From assembly GCA_963790405.1 (NCBI GenBank), contig CAWBOJ010000005.1, positions 1 through 64,000 on the forward strand: a stretch of 64,000 nucleotides of DNA, given 5' to 3'. The notes beneath the pieces were generated by a model. It did no database searches. It was not told the origin of the DNA and saw nothing but the letters and a program-made list of their open reading frames with translations. The position numbers were made by a program, and so were the translations under genes. This document shows, piece after piece, positions 1 through 11,458 of this stretch. This DNA is from JBGSMX01 sp963790405. Its GTDB lineage: Bacteria; Actinomycetota; Coriobacteriia; Anaerosomatales; JAGXFU01. Numbering within the stretch: position 1 is the first letter of the stretch; each line of letters opens with the position of its first letter.

Positions 1-383
1 CTCAAACTCGGCGCCGTGGAGCCCACGCGTGACCTCAACGACGTCTCCGACACCTGCGCAGGCTTTGTCGCCCTGGCCGAGTGCGATGAAGCGAATCGGC
101 CGCGAGGTGAACATCGGTTCGGGACGTGAGATCTCCGTAGGGGATTTGGCCGGGCTGCTGATCGAGATGATAGAACCGTCGGCGCGCATTGTGACCGACG
201 AACAGCGTCTGAGGCCGGGGAAGAGCGAGGTCGAACGGCTGCTCTGCGACAACAAACTCATTCGTTCGCTCACGGGTTGGGCGCCGACAGTCACGCTGGA
301 AAGAGGGTCTCGCTGCGACCGTTGATTGGTTCCGCGATCCCGTCAACCGGGCTTCCTACAAGTCGCATCGCTACAACGTATAG
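1..383 (+). CDS. NAD-dependent sugar-nucleotide 4,6-dehydratase, LegB-like, C-terminal part
   Basis: This is the end of a short-chain dehydrogenase/reductase-type nucleotide-sugar dehydratase; the Rossmann and catalytic parts lie before the window. The text VNIGSGREISVGDLA, then DEQRLRPGKSEVERL, and a terminal TVDWFRDP match the C-terminal half of LegB-type dehydratases, which act early in nonulosonate (legionaminate-like) or deoxysugar synthesis. Two single-base insertions (near 100 and 308) break the frame; correcting them gives one reading to the TAG at 381. A nucleotidyltransferase starts 9 bp downstream, as in sugar-activation cassettes. The family is secure, the exact substrate is not. 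Confidence 0.75.
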
Positions 384-392
384 GGGCGCTTC

Positions 393-1104
393 ATGAAGGC
401 AGTCATACTCGCAGGCGGAAAAGGGAACAAGACTCAGGCCCTACACGGCGAGTTTTCCGAAGCCGCTCGTGCCTGTTGGCGAGTATCCGATACTCGAGAT
501 CGTCATTCGCCAGCTGGCAAGACACGGGTTCTCGGACATCACAATCTCGACCGGCCACCTCGCCGAACTCATCGAGGCATACTTCGGTGACGGGGCGCGC
601 TGGGGCGTTGAGATCGGCTATGTCCGCGAGGACAAGCCACTGAACACCGCAGGCGCACTTCAGCTGCTGGATGACCGCTCCGAGCACTTTCTCGTGATGA
701 ATGGCGACGTACTGACGACTCTCGACTACCGGGCGTTTCTCGAGGAGCACGTCCGGCGCGGTGCGATGGCCAGTGTTGCGACCGTGGAACGTGAAGCAGT
801 GATTGACTTCGGCGTCGTGGAAGTTGCTCCCGATGAGTCGCTCGAAGGGTGGCGAGAGAAGCCACGCTTCACGTATGACGTCAGCATGGGCGTGTATGCG
901 ATCTCCGAGCAGGCCCGTCAGCTGATTGCCGAAGGCGAGGCACTCGGCATGCCCGATCTGCTGCTCCGAGTGAAGGACGCGGGACTCGTGTATCGTCACC
1001 GATCTGCGTGCGAATGGCTCGACATCGGACGCGTCGACGACTACCAGCGGGCCCAGGAAATCTTCGAGGAGTCAGCGAGGTTGTATCTTGGCGACGACTC
1101 CTAG
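393..1104 (+). CDS. Sugar-phosphate nucleotidyltransferase
   Basis: A cytosolic NTP-transferase-family protein of about 236 residues that should activate a sugar phosphate with a nucleotide. It opens MKAVILAGGKG and, after removal of one extra A near 430, continues TRLRPYTASFPKPLVPVGEY, the GxGTRxxP..PKP signature that binds the NTP phosphates. MNGDVLTT supplies the metal-binding Asp. No hexapeptide-repeat or cupin tail is visible, so it is a minimal enzyme. It sits between a LegB-like dehydratase and an SDR enzyme, so its substrate is probably the sugar those enzymes process. The nucleotide (CTP, GTP or UTP) cannot be read from the sequence. Confidence 0.8.
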
Positions 1105-2036
1105 CAAGCGGGTTGTGGTGACGGGGGCCGGCGGTTTTGTCGGCAGGGCCGTTGTCGCCGCTCTGGGTTCTGAGGGCACCGGTCGCCGTGTCGTGGGGGC
1201 TGGATCGTGTTCCTCGGACGGCAGCCGGGGCGGTGTGCGACGCGTGGCACGTGCTGGACCTGCAGGATGTGTGTGCCGTCCGATCTGTTCTTGAGGCCGA
1301 GAGTCCCGATGCGGTGTTCCATATGGCCGGACTCGCTCGAGGCACAATTGGGACGAGCTCTACCAGGCGAACGTATGTACGACGATTGCGCTCCTCGAGG
1401 TGATTCGGGAGATTCTACCCGAATGCACGATTGTAATCCCAGGGTCGGCCGGTGAATACGGTGCGGTATCCGCAGAGTCGCTTGCCACTCGACGAGACCA
1501 CCGAGCTTCGGCCTATTTCGCCCTATGGCGTTGCCAAGGCGTGGCAGACGCTGGCAGGGCTGTCGTTTGTCGGACAGGGGCTCGATGTTCGAATCGGACG
1601 CATGTTCAACATCATTGGTCCCGATCTGCCCGAGTCGTTTGCGCTGGGAGCGTTCGGTCGACAACTGAAGGACGTACTCGCTGATCGGCGTCCGCCCGTG
1701 ATGACGACGAGGTACCTTGGGTCGCTGCGCGACTTCCTCGACGTGCGAGACGTCGCCGACGGTCTGGTAGCGATTGCTGAGAGGGGTTCGGCGGGCGAGG
1801 TCTACAACGTGTGCTCGGGAGTCGGTGTGTCCATGCAGGAATGCCTCGACATTCTCATCGAGGTCTCGGGTGTGGATGTGACTGTCGAATCTGAGAGCAC
1901 AAACGACTCCGTGGCGATACTCGACAGCATAGGGTCCAATGCGAAGCTGATAGCCGAGACCGGCTGGCAGTCGAACATACCGCTTCGGCAGAGCATCGCG
2001 GACTTCTGGAGCGGACTGAGGGAACGCACTCCGTGA
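1088..2036 (+). CDS. NAD(P)-dependent epimerase/reductase, extended SDR family
   Basis: A nucleotide-sugar epimerase or 4-keto-reductase of about 315 residues. The TTG start overlaps the previous gene by 17 bp. The N-terminus RVVVTGAGGFVGRAVV is the GxxGxxG dinucleotide-binding loop, and SPYGVAKAW carries the YxxxK catalytic pair. FNIIGPD and RDFLDVRDVADGLVAI are typical of the GDP-6-deoxy-mannose reductase/UDP-glucose epimerase group. Three frameshifts (near 1180, 1335 and 1480) interrupt the text, but each piece joins in order. It is translationally coupled to the glycosyltransferase that follows (4-bp overlap), so the product is probably used locally for a surface glycan. Confidence 0.75.
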
Positions 2037-2910
2037 GCTCGCCACGCTTCAGCGTGCTGTTGCCGGCACACAACGCGGCTTCGACCATCGGTGCTGCGAT
2101 TGATTCCGCACTGAACCAGTCGTTTGGCGACTTCGAGCTCATCGTAGTGGACGATGGATCGACGGATAACACTCCTCGGATTCTGGAGGTTGTCACGGAC
2201 ACGCGTGTCCGTGTGATCACGCAACCGGCGTCTGGTACACCGGCTGGTGCGCGCAACCGTGGACTCACTGAGGTTCGAGGCGACTACATCGCCTTCCTGG
2301 ATGCCGACGACGTTTGGCATGCGAACAAACTCGAACGGGTCGAGGCGGTGCTCAGCGCCGATCCAGAAGCAGACGTTGTCAGTCACGCGGTTCGTCTGAT
2401 CCGAGCTGAAGTCGAGGTAGGTGCGCGTTGCTTCAGTCTGGAGCCCGTGGTGTCCGTCGCGGACCAGCTTCTGTACCGCGGCAACTTCCTGGCCATGTCT
2501 GCCACGGTAGTGCGGACTGCGCTCGTCAGAGAGGTTGGCGGTTTCGTCGCCGATCCCGATAGGCCGATTGCCGAGGACCTCGAACTGTGGATCCGACTTG
2601 CGGAGACAGGCGCACGCTTCGAGCTGCTTCCCGATGTGCTGGCCGACTATGCGTTGGGTGCCGGTATCAGCAGTGACCACGCGAGGGCGCTGGAGAACAC
2701 ATTCGCAGTGCTCGACCCCTACTACGAAGCACGTGCATCTGCCCATGAGCTGAGCATTCGCCGGGCACTTGTGCGTCGGTATCGAGCCACGCTCGGCGCC
2801 GCTCGTGACCTGGCGAGACAGGGGAGATTCGCTCCTGCGGTTCGCCTTGCGATGGGACTACCGGGCGATCTGTTCGCCGTGCGAGACGCTATCGCCGACT
2901 CGGGTCCTGA
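2033..2910 (+). CDS. Family 2 glycosyltransferase
   Basis: A GT-A fold glycosyltransferase. FSVLLPAHNAASTIGAAI starts the nucleotide-binding region, ELIVVDDGSTDNT is the first Asp motif, AFLDADDVW is the DxD metal site and EDLELWIRL the acceptor-side motif. The start is a GTG overlapping the upstream stop. Membrane spans are not evident, so it probably works at the cytoplasmic face of the membrane. The C-terminus is unclear: this frame stays open into the convergent ABC gene, while a stop in another frame at 2908 would end the protein before the overlap. I use that stop and assume one undetected indel. Confidence 0.75.
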
Positions 2911-2917
2911 ATTCGGT

Positions 2918-4841
2918 CTACGCCAGCAGCTGGCTCTCGAAGAGCCTCTGGTACGCACCCGCCTTCGCTACCAGCTCGTGGTGCGTCCCACGCTCGATGA
3001 TGTGGCCTTGTCGATGACGAGCAGCTGGTCGGCTTCGATGACTGTGGCGAGACGGTGGGCGATGACGATGATCGTCTTCTTGCCGTGCAGGCGGCGAGGG
3101 CCTTCTGGATGTAGCTCTCGGACTCGGAGTCTAGCGCGCTGGTCGGTTCGTCGAGTACCAGTAGCGACGTGTCTTCGAGTAGTACGCGCGCAAGAGCGAT
3201 GCGCTGCCGCTCTCCGCCCGGAGAAGCGGACTCCGCGATCACCGAGACGGGTATCCAGTCCGCGCGGGAGGTCGAGAACGAATGTCGGCATACGCTCCTT
3301 CGAGAGCATCGCGAATCTGCTCATCGCTTGGCTCGAAGCCCAGTCCGTACACGAGGTTCTCGCGGACCGTGTCGTTGAATAGCATCGCCTCTTGGGTGAG
3401 GTAGCCGATGCCCTTGCGCAGGGATCCCAGTTCGAACTCGGCGATGTCGGTGCCGTCGTAGGTGATCGAACCACTCGTCGCGTCGCGCAGGCGAGGAAGC
3501 AGTTCGACCAGTGTGGACTTTCCGCCGCCAGACCGGCCCACGAGCGCCGTGAAGGAGCCGGCGGGGATCGTGGCTGAGATGCCCTTGAGGACGGCCTTGC
3601 CTTCCGATGTGAACGATCCGTCCGAGGCGTGGGTGTCGGGATACGTCGAACCTCAAATCGGACAACACGAGCGCTCGCCGCAGACCCTCGAAGGGCACGG
3701 CTCCCGGGCGGATCGTGTTGGACGCGAGCGCTTCGTCAGTCGTTTCCTTGACCAGGATGATCCCCGCCATATTGGACGAGATGTTCTGACGCCCGACGTT
3801 GAACTCCTTGATCCAAGCATTCAGGCGGCTCAGCACGAACAGCATGAGCCCTAGCTCTGCCAGGGTCATGTCGAGGGCGCTGATTCCCACGTAGAGTGTT
3901 ATGAAAGCCGAGAGCATCAGGAGCGGGTCGGCGGTCACCACGATGTTGGCGGCCAGACGTGCCTGCTTGATGCTAGATCTGCCGCGTAGTCTCGGAGTAG
4001 TTCTCGATACGTTCGTACTCCGACTGTTTCTGATGGCGTAGCTTGATCAGCCGCACGAGGCCGAGGCGCTCGACGACCTTGCCCATCATCTCCTGATTGA
4101 CTCGTGCTGCCTCGACCCCGAAATCGCGGATTCGCGTGATGTTGGCCTTGACTGCGACAGAGACGAGGATTCCGAAGAACAGCGTGACGAGCGTAAGGGG
4201 GGCTGACAGGACAAGCATGATCGACACGTACATGAACATGAGCAAGGCGGTTGAGAGCTGCCTTATGACGGCGAGCACCGCTGCCCCCGCTGCCCCTGTC
4301 TGACCCACGATGATGCCCACGAGCCGTCCGGTCGAGTGACGTGAGAAGAACTCCGGGTCGGCGTCGAGGATGACATCCAGCGTCTGCATCCTCATTCGGA
4401 TACCGATTCGACTGGCCACGACCGCCGAGTACCATTGATTGAAGTAGTAGATGACTTGCCGCAGAGGATAGGGACGAAGGCAAGAACGAGCAGCACGGGG
4501 AGGGAGAGAGGCAGGCCGAGCAGGTCCATAAGACGGTTGATCGTCTGCCAGATTACGCCGGAGCCTTCGAGGACTGCCGTCTGACCGCCCTCGGCATACT
4601 GAAGGATCGGGAGGAGGAGCGACAGGCCGATGCCCTCGAACAGCGCGAACGCGACCGCGAAGGCGACGAGTCCGGCGATCTCGCCCACCTTGACGTCCAC
4701 GATGGTGAGCATTCGGCGAATCGCGGTGATTCGCAGGTAGTCGTTGATCGTCTGGACGGCTTTCGAGAACAAGGCGACGGGTCCTGACTCTCGGCAAGAA
4801 TGGGCGGTCAGCACAGTATAGCCGAGCATGCTGAGCGCCAT
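2918..4841 (-). CDS. ABC transporter, fused permease and ATPase (MsbA/flippase type)
   Basis: A half-transporter of about 640 residues read on the minus strand across several frameshifts. The N-terminal part has membrane segments (GLVAFAVAFALFEGIGLSLL, LPVLLVLAFVPIL, and a pair around LSAPLTLVTLFFGILVSVAV). The C-terminal ATPase has Walker A GRSGGGKST, signature SPGGERQRIAL, Walker B LLVLDEPTSALD and the H-loop in IVIAHRLATV. The tail HIIERGTHHELV closes the family pattern. Such proteins flip lipid-linked glycans or lipids. Its place between glycosyltransferases suggests export of the glycan built here. It is opposite in strand to its neighbours and convergent with the GT2 gene. The start codon is uncertain. 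Confidence 0.8.
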
Positions 4842-4963
4842 TGTCGCGATGTTGACTGACTCGTTGCAGGTGTGAGGCTCAATCCGGCTGGAGTCTATGT
4901 ACGGTGCAAGCGCTACGATGAGGTTTAGCGTGAGAGCACCGAACTGGAGAGTGAGATCACCCG

Positions 4964-6077
4964 ATGAAGCTTCTGCTCGCAGCGGCAGCCACCTCCACGA
5001 CCGGCGGGGGAGAGCGCCACGTCGCTGACCTGCTGCGAACCCTGAGTCCTCGAGCCGATATCGAGGTGTCTCTCTTGTGTCCGCCGGGTGGAGACCTCAC
5101 GCAGCTGGCGCATGGGCTCGGTGTCCAGACGTATCACGCCGACATTGCCGAGGGCGTTTCATTGGCGAAGCTGCGCGCGTTTCGCGGCGCGCTCGAGGTC
5201 ATCGACCCCGATGTCGTTCACGCACATGGCTCACGTGCCGCGCTATTTGCGCGTCTCGTCGACCGCAGAGGCCGTTCAGCGTGTCGTCTACACGCTCCAC
5301 GGCATACATGTCCACAGGGCAGGATCGGCAGTACGGCAGGCCACGTTCACGGCAGTGGAACGAAGGCTCAAGAACCGCACCGCACACTTCGTGACCGTGT
5401 CAGACTCGGATCTTGCTCAGGGGGCTAGACTCGGTGTCATCAATCCTGAGCGCGCCACGCGGGTGCACAATGGGATTGAACCACACGGGCTGCTGATTCA
5501 CTCTGGGACGTTTCGGGCGGAGCTGGGAGTGACGAATCACGTTCCGCTCATGCTTGCGGTGGGTCGGATGGAAGTTGTGAAGGACCAGCGCACGCTTCTC
5601 GACTCCTGGAAGCTCGTTATCGAGCAGCTGCCCGAGGCCGTCCTTGCGCTCATCGGCTCCGGTCCGCTCGAGGCCGAGCTCCGCGAGCACGCGATCGCGC
5701 TCGGACTCGGTGCGAGCATGCGATTCGTCGCTCCTCGGCCGGACTTGACGCATGCCTATGCCGATGCCGACGCATTCGTCCTATCGTCACTGTGGGAAGG
5801 GCTTCCGTACGTCATCCTCGAAGCAATGGACGCCGGTTTGCCGGTCGTGTCGACCGACGTGGACGGGATACCCGAAGCGGTGGATGATGGAGTCACAGGG
5901 TTGCTCGTACCCCGCAAGACCCGCACGCGCTTGCCCGGGCTCTCGGCACGGTCCTTTCGGATACGGCCATGTCGCGTCGCATGGGCGAGGCGGGTTCGCG
6001 CAAAGTGGCCGAGGAGTTCGGGCTGGACACGAATGGTTGCCCGGTTGCTCGACGTCTATCGAGAGGTCTCACCCTAG
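4964..6077 (+). CDS. Family 4 glycosyltransferase
   Basis: A GT-B fold enzyme of about 370 residues. The N-terminal acceptor domain has the TGGGERHVADL glycine-rich start and DVVHAHGSRAA; the C-terminal donor domain has LAVGRMEVVKDQRTLLDSW, IGSGPLEAELRE and the EX7E region SLWEGLPYVILEAMDAGLPV. Frameshifts lie near 5270, 5925 and 6035. ATG at 4964 is divergent from the ABC gene across a 122-bp gap. Its stop overlaps the GTG proposed for the next glycosyltransferase, so the two are probably one transcript. The sugar and linkage are unknown. Confidence 0.8.
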
Positions 6078-7198
6078 TGGTTCCTGGTATGAGCTCGTCC
6101 ACGTTCGTCTTCGTCTCAAGCAGGCGCGGTCCCACGATGGGTCGCGTCGAGCGACGGATGCTGCGCGTCATGGCCGCGCTGATCGAGTCGGGTGCCCAGG
6201 TCAACCTCATCTGCACTCCGCGCAGCCAGATCGACGCCGCAGCGCGCGAACTCGGCGTCGAGGTCGCGCCCTATCACCTGGACCGGCTCAACTACTTCCG
6301 AACGCGCTCGCGTGTGAAGAAGTACCTGCAGCGTCAGGGTGCGGCAATCGTGCACTCGACCGGACTCGAAGGCGATCTCATCGCCCGATGGGCCGCGCAC
6401 ACACTGCCCGCGAAGGCAGTCGACTCCATGACCTGCATCGACTGGCCACGCTCCGGTCCCACGGCCCTTTCGCGAGCCGTGCGCCGCTACCTCGACGCCT
6501 CTTCGATCGACGACGCCGATGCGATCGTGGTGGACTGCCACGGGCTGGGCGATCGCCTGACGGCCGCCGGAGTGCCCGCCGAGCGCATCCTCTACGACCC
6601 TCCCTCGATCGACATTCCCGAAATCCTCGCACAGGCCGAGGAGCCCTGGCGGCCTCCCGAGCGTCCGGCGGGTCCGCTCGTGGGCTACGGCGGCCGCATC
6701 CAGGCGGCTCGAGGGCTCGAGAACCTTGTCGCCGCTTCCGCCATCCTTGAAGCGCGAGGAGCTCTGGCCGAGGTCGTGATCGCGGGCGAAGGGCCGCTTC
6801 TGCAAGAGCTGCAGGCGGACGCACGCTCGTCGCGCGTACGCTATCTCGGATACGTGGAAAGCGTGCCGGCCGTGCTCGCCAAGCTTGCAATCGCGGTGTA
6901 CCCGTCCATCAGCCCTGGCGTGCCAACGTCGCTACTGGAAGCGGCCGCCCTGGGCCGACCGATCATCGCTTCCCGGGTGGAGGGGATCGACGAGCTGTTC
7001 GTCGACGGCCACGAGATCCGACTGGTCAAGCCGGGCGACCCGAAAGCGCTTGCCGCTGCGATCGCCGAACTGCTCGACGATCCCGAGCTGGCGGCTGAAC
7101 TCGGCGCGAGGGCGCGCAAACGCACGATGGACGAGTATTCCTCGGCAGCTTCAGTGCAGCGTCACCTGAAGCTCTACAGTCGGCTGATGAAGGGCTAG
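6077..7198 (+). CDS. Family 4 glycosyltransferase
   Basis: A GT-B glycosyltransferase of about 370 residues with an uninterrupted frame. The N-terminal domain includes SRRGPTMGRVERRMLRV and AAIVHSTGLEGDLIARWAA. The donor domain has LVGYGGRIQAARGLENLV, VVIAGEGPLLQEL and the nucleotide-sugar EX7E-like region GVPTSLLEAAALGRPIIA. GTG at 6077 overlaps the previous stop and has GAGAGG upstream; ATG at 6089 is an alternative start. It ends 29 bp before the convergent stop of manC. It probably adds one residue of the surface glycan; the donor is unknown. Confidence 0.78.
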   Translation: MVPGMSSSTFVFVSSRRGPTMGRVERRMLRVMAALIESGAQVNLICTPRSQIDAAARELGVEVAPYHLDRLNYFRTRSRVKKYLQRQGAAIVHSTGLEGDLIARWAAHTLPAKAVDSMTCIDWPRSGPTALSRAVRRYLDASSIDDADAIVVDCHGLGDRLTAAGVPAERILYDPPSIDIPEILAQAEEPWRPPERPAGPLVGYGGRIQAARGLENLVAASAILEARGALAEVVIAGEGPLLQELQADARSSRVRYLGYVESVPAVLAKLAIAVYPSISPGVPTSLLEAAALGRPIIASRVEGIDELFVDGHEIRLVKPGDPKALAAAIAELLDDPELAAELGARARKRTMDEYSSAASVQRHLKLYSRLMKG

Positions 7199-7227
7199 CA
7201 GCGAGACTGCGCGAAGCCGGAACCGTG

Positions 7228-8708
7228 CTAGCGCTCCCAGTCGTCTTCGTAGCGCACGATGTCGTCCTCTTCAAGGTAGTCGCCGACGGCGACCTCGATG
7301 ATGCGCAGGGGGATGTCTCCGACGTTCTCGAGGCGATGCAGCACGTGCGGTGAGATGTAGGCGGACTCGCCAGGATTGCGCTCGAGCGTGTCGTTGCCAA
7401 GCCGGATACGTGCCTTCCCCTCAACGACGACCCAGTGCTCGCTGCGGTGCTCGTGGCTCTGAAGCGACAGACGCTTGCCGGGCTGCACTTCGATCGTCTT
7501 GACGAGGAATCCCGGCGCTTTGAGCAGAAGCGTCCACGAACCCCAGGGGCGCAACGATGTGCGCGAGGTCGTGATCTCCGGCGCGCCCATCTCGCGCAGC
7601 TTCTCGACCACCGCGCGCACGTCTTGCGTGCGTGACCGGTCTGCCACGAGCGTGGCGTCGGCGGTGTCGACAACTATGACGTCGCGCAGCCCGAGCGTCG
7701 CGATGAGCCTGTCGCTCGAGTAGGCGAGCACATCGTCCGAGTCGATGTCGGCGACGTTTCCCACGAGCACGTTGCCGCGTTCGTCGGGTTCGGCGAGCCG
7801 CTCCAGCGAGAGCAGCGAGCCCACGTCGGACCAGTCCAGCTCGCTCGGCACGACGAGTACGCGTTCCGAGACCTCGAGCACCGCTTTGTCGAAAGGCACC
7901 GCCGGAAGTGCCGAGAAGATGTCGCGCGCTGCGGCAGACGTCCACTCATCCGGCCCCATCGCCGCGATCTTCTCGGCTGCATCGGCGATCTGCTCGCCAT
8001 GTGCCGAGTCTGCGGTTGCCGCGCGGCTACCTACCGTACGCAGCTGGGAAAGCACGGTTGCCGCGCGTGTCACCAACATGCCGGAGTTCCACAGGTAGTC
8101 GCCGGAGGCCACGTACTGCTCGGCGGTCTCTTGATCGGGCTTCTCGACGAACGCGGCTACACTGCGTACGCGCAGGTCCCCTTCGCCCAATCCGACCACT
8201 TCGGGCCCGGTCTTGATGTAGCCGTAGCCGGTCTCGGCGTAGCTTGGCTTGACCCCTATGGTGACAAGCGCGCCACCTCGGCGGCCTCGATGGCGAGTCG
8301 GCCGATCGCTTCCCACGAGGCGCCATGCTCGAGAATGTGATCCGACGGCACGACCATCATGAGTGCTTCGGGATCCAACCGGCACAGGTACGCTGCTGCC
8401 AGTGCGATCGCTGCGGCGGTGTTGCGCGGAATCGGCTCGGCAAGTACGTCGATCTTGAGACCGTCGAGCGTCGGCTGTGCCGTGAGGTGGTTGCGGACTT
8501 CATCGCGCAACCGCTCGTTGGTGAGCACGTGGATGCCGGTCGGGCCCACGAACGGCCGAACCCGCTCGACCGATTGCGTGATCAGGCTCGTCCCGCCGAA
8601 GATCGAGAGCATCTGCTTCGGATTCATCTCGCGCGAGAGCGGCCAGTAGCGTGCTCCGCTGCCACCGGCCAGGATGATGGCATGCACGTTCGATTCCAGA
8701 GCGGTCAC
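7228..8708 (-). CDS. manC: Mannose-1-phosphate guanylyltransferase / mannose-6-phosphate isomerase
   Basis: A type II bifunctional enzyme of about 490 residues making GDP-mannose. Reading on the minus strand, HAIILAGGSGARYWPLSR and NPKQML form the GTP-binding signature, EPIPRNTAAAIAL and VVPSDHI continue the transferase domain, and VEKPDQETA is the VEKP lysine region. The C-terminal cupin (PWGSWTLL, then LSLQSHEHRSEHWVVVEG) is the isomerase domain with its metal-binding histidines. One indel near 8270 joins the two frames. The GTG at 8708 has AAGGAGAG about six bases upstream. Divergent from the phosphomannomutase gene, so both GDP-mannose steps sit together. Confidence 0.88.
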
Positions 8709-8733
8709 CGGCTCTCCTTCGCCTTGTCGCTGG

Positions 8734-8749
8734 TCGCCGCAAACGGCGA
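8734..8749. other. Short hairpin between divergent manC and phosphomutase genes
   Basis: The sequence TCGCCG-CAAA-CGGCGA forms a perfect 6-bp stem with a 4-base loop inside the 198-bp divergent spacer. No good promoter hexamers are obvious nearby, although CACAAT at about 8858 could serve as a -10 for the rightward gene. The function is unknown; it may be an operator or an mRNA leader hairpin for manC. Confidence 0.3.
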
Positions 8750-8906
8750 GCCGTTCACACCGCACAAGTATGCCAGACTGCAGCTTCTGCATTCGCGCAG
8801 GTTCTCGAACCCGACCGCGCACGACCTCACGGTTCATCGAATGCGCTGGATAGGGCACAATGAACGGGTCAGACGCTCGGTTTCGATAAGGGAGTGAGTC
8901 GTACCG

Positions 8907-10306
8907 ATGGCATCCAACACCGATATCCGATTCGGCACCGACGGCTGGCGCGCCGTGATCGCCGAGGACTTCACCTACGAGAGCCTGCGTCGGGTGGCCG
9001 ATGCCGCGGGACGTGTGTGGGCCGCAGAAAGCCCCGGTGGCGTCATCATCGTCGGCTACGACACGCGCTTCGAGGCCGGCAGCTTCGCGCGCGCGGCGGC
9101 CGAGGTGCTCGCCTCGCACGGGCTGCGCGTCAAGGTCTCCGATCGCTACCTGCCCACGCCCGCGCTGTGCTGGGCGGTCTCGCGCGACGATGAGGCGGTC
9201 GGCGGCGTCATGCTCACCGCGAGCCACAACCCGGCACCGTATCTCGGGCTTCAAGGTTCGCATGTCCGACGGCGGCGCATCGCCGGTCGCGTTCACCGAT
9301 CGCGTCGAGGCGGCGCTCGAGGCCGAGGCTCCTGCAGCGCGCGGCGAGTACGAGCTCGTCGATCTCGTGAGCGGCTACCTCGACGATCTACGCGCGATGG
9401 TCGACGGCGACGCGATTCGCGCTGCCGGACTCAAGGTCGCGGTCGACCCGCTCTACGGTGCGGGCCAGAGCTACCTGGCCGACACGTTGCGCGGCTTCGG
9501 CGTGGAAGTCACCGAGATCCACAGCGAGCTCAATCCCGGCTTCGGCGGTCTGCACCCCGAGCCGATCCCGCCGCACATCGACGAGGTCCGCGAACTCGTG
9601 CGCGCCCAGGGTCTCGACGCCGCCTTCATCACCGACGGCGACGCCGACCGCATCGGTGCGGCGGACACCCGCGGCAACTTCGTGAACCCTCACCGCATCA
9701 TCTGTCTGGTCGCCCGCCATCTGATCGAGGACAAGGGCATGACCGGCCGCATCGTCAAGACGCTCTCGACCTCCGTGCTCGTGGACCGGCTTGCACGCTC
9801 CCTGGGCGCGGAAGTCACGACCACGCCGGTCGGCTTCAAGTGGATCTACGAGGAGATGGTCAAGGGCGACGTGCTCATCGGCGGCGAGGAGTCAGGCGGC
9901 ATCGGCATCCCGTCTCACGTGCGCGAGCGCGACGGTCTGCTCATGGCGCTCCTGCTCGCCGAGATGATGGCGCAGCGCGGCATGAGCCTCGGCGAGCTGG
10001 TCGACGACCTGCTCGCGGTCACCGGACCCATGGAGTACACGCGTGCCGACCTGCGCCTGACGCCCGAGGTGAAGGACGCGTTCCTGGCCGCGTGCCGGAC
10101 GCTGGCGCCGATCCGAGGTCGCCGGGTTCGAGGTTCACGACATCGTGCGCACCGACGGCATCAAGTTCTTCCTGCCCGACGACGCCTGGTTGCTCCTGCG
10201 GCCGAGCGGCACCGAGCCGCTCGTGCGCGTGTACGCCGAGGCGTCGAACATGGGTGTCGTCGACGAGCTGATTGCCGCGGGCAAGACGCTCGTGACGGGA
10301 GAGTAG
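8907..10306 (+). CDS. Phosphomannomutase / phosphoglucomutase
   Basis: An alpha-D-phosphohexomutase of 465 residues after correction, interconverting hexose 6- and 1-phosphates and feeding ManC. It shows the active-site serine loop TASHNP, the metal loop DGDADR, the sugar loop GGEESGGIG and the phosphate loop RPSGTEPLVR, in the usual order. Two extra bases (near 9237 and 10115) split it; deleting each restores PAPYSGFKV and IEVAGFEVHD. ATG 8907 begins MASNTDIRFGTDGWR, the standard N-terminus of the family, although the GGGAG upstream is farther away than usual. Substrate choice, mannose or glucose, cannot be fixed from motifs alone. Confidence 0.88.
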
Positions 10307-10316
10307 CCGGACCGTC

Positions 10317-11458
10317 ATGCGCGTCACCATGCTCAACAAGTACTACCCCCCGCATCTCGGCGGCATCGAGTACCACATGCGCGACCTCGCGACCGCGCTC
10401 GTCGCCGACGGCGTCGCAGGTGCGCGCGATCGTTGCCAACGAGGGTCGCGACCGCGTGGTCGACCAGATGGACGGCGTCGAGGTCATCCGGCTCCCGCGC
10501 GCGTTCGCCTACGCGTCGACGCCCGTCGCACCCTCGATGTCCTCGGCCATCTCGAGCCGAGGAATCCCGCGCCGACGCACCCGACGTCTTCCACCTGCAC
10601 TCGCCGTATCCGTGGGGCGAGCTGTCGTGGCTGCGCGCGCGCACCGAGCACGCCGAGCGGTGCTCACCTACCACAGCGACATCGTGCGCCAGCGCTTCCT
10701 GGGCGGCCGCGTACCGCCCGTTCCTCGAGCGCGTGCTCGACCGCGTCGATCTGATCATCGCGTCCTCGCCCAACATGGTCGAGCACAGCGAGCTGCTTGC
10801 TCCGCGTGCCGAGAAGTGCCGCGTCGTTCCCTACGGCATCGACGTGTCCCGCTACGACGACACGCCGGACGCTCATGGCACGCGCCCGGAGCTGCGAGCC
10901 GGCTTCGACGCGCCCGATCGTGCTGTTCGTGGGTCGCCTGGTCTACTACAAGGGCGCCGATGTGCTGGTCCGGGCGATGCGCCAGTACGACGCGGATCTC
11001 GTGATGATCGGAACGGGGCCCATGGAAGCCGAACTCCGCGAGTTCGCGGTCGCTCACGGCATCTCGGGCGCGGATTCACTTCATGCCCCCGCAATCCGAT
11101 GACGACCTTGCGGCCTGGTACCACGCTGCCGATGTCTTCTGCCTGCCGAGCGTGGCGCGCTCCGAAGCGTTCGGGCTGGTGCAGATCGAGGCGCACGCGG
11201 CGGGGACGCCCACGGTCTCGACCGACCTCACCACCGGCGTGCCGTTCGCGAATCTCGACGGCGTCACCGGGCTCACCGTTCCCGTGGGCGACGTCGAGGC
11301 GCTGGCCGCGGCGCTGGGCACGATTCTCGGCGACGACGAGCTGCGGCAACGGCTCGGCGCAGCAGGCGCGCGAGCGGGCGCGCACGGAGTTCACGATCGA
11401 GCGCATGGTGGCCGACACGCGTCGCGTGTACGACGAGGCGAAGGGAGCACACGCGTGA
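10317..11458 (+). CDS. Family 4 glycosyltransferase
   Basis: A GT-B glycosyltransferase of about 378 residues, heavily frameshifted (roughly six sites). The start MRVTMLNKYYPPHLGGIEYH is the classic N-terminus of PimA/WcaC-like enzymes. Later pieces include DVFHLHSPYPWGELSWLR, VVPYGIDVSRYD, VLFVGRLVYYKGADVLVRAM and the EX7E region SEAFGLVQIEAHAAGTP. Its TGA overlaps the GTG of the polyprenyl glycosylphosphotransferase, so the two are coupled. It probably elongates the lipid-linked sugar made by that enzyme. The donor is unknown; GDP-mannose is plausible given the adjacent mannose genes. Confidence 0.78.

Noticed and set aside
2889..3474. Plus-strand extension of the GT2 protein to 3382
   Set aside because: This stretch is the antisense of the ABC ATPase signature and Walker B motifs, which are clear on the minus strand.
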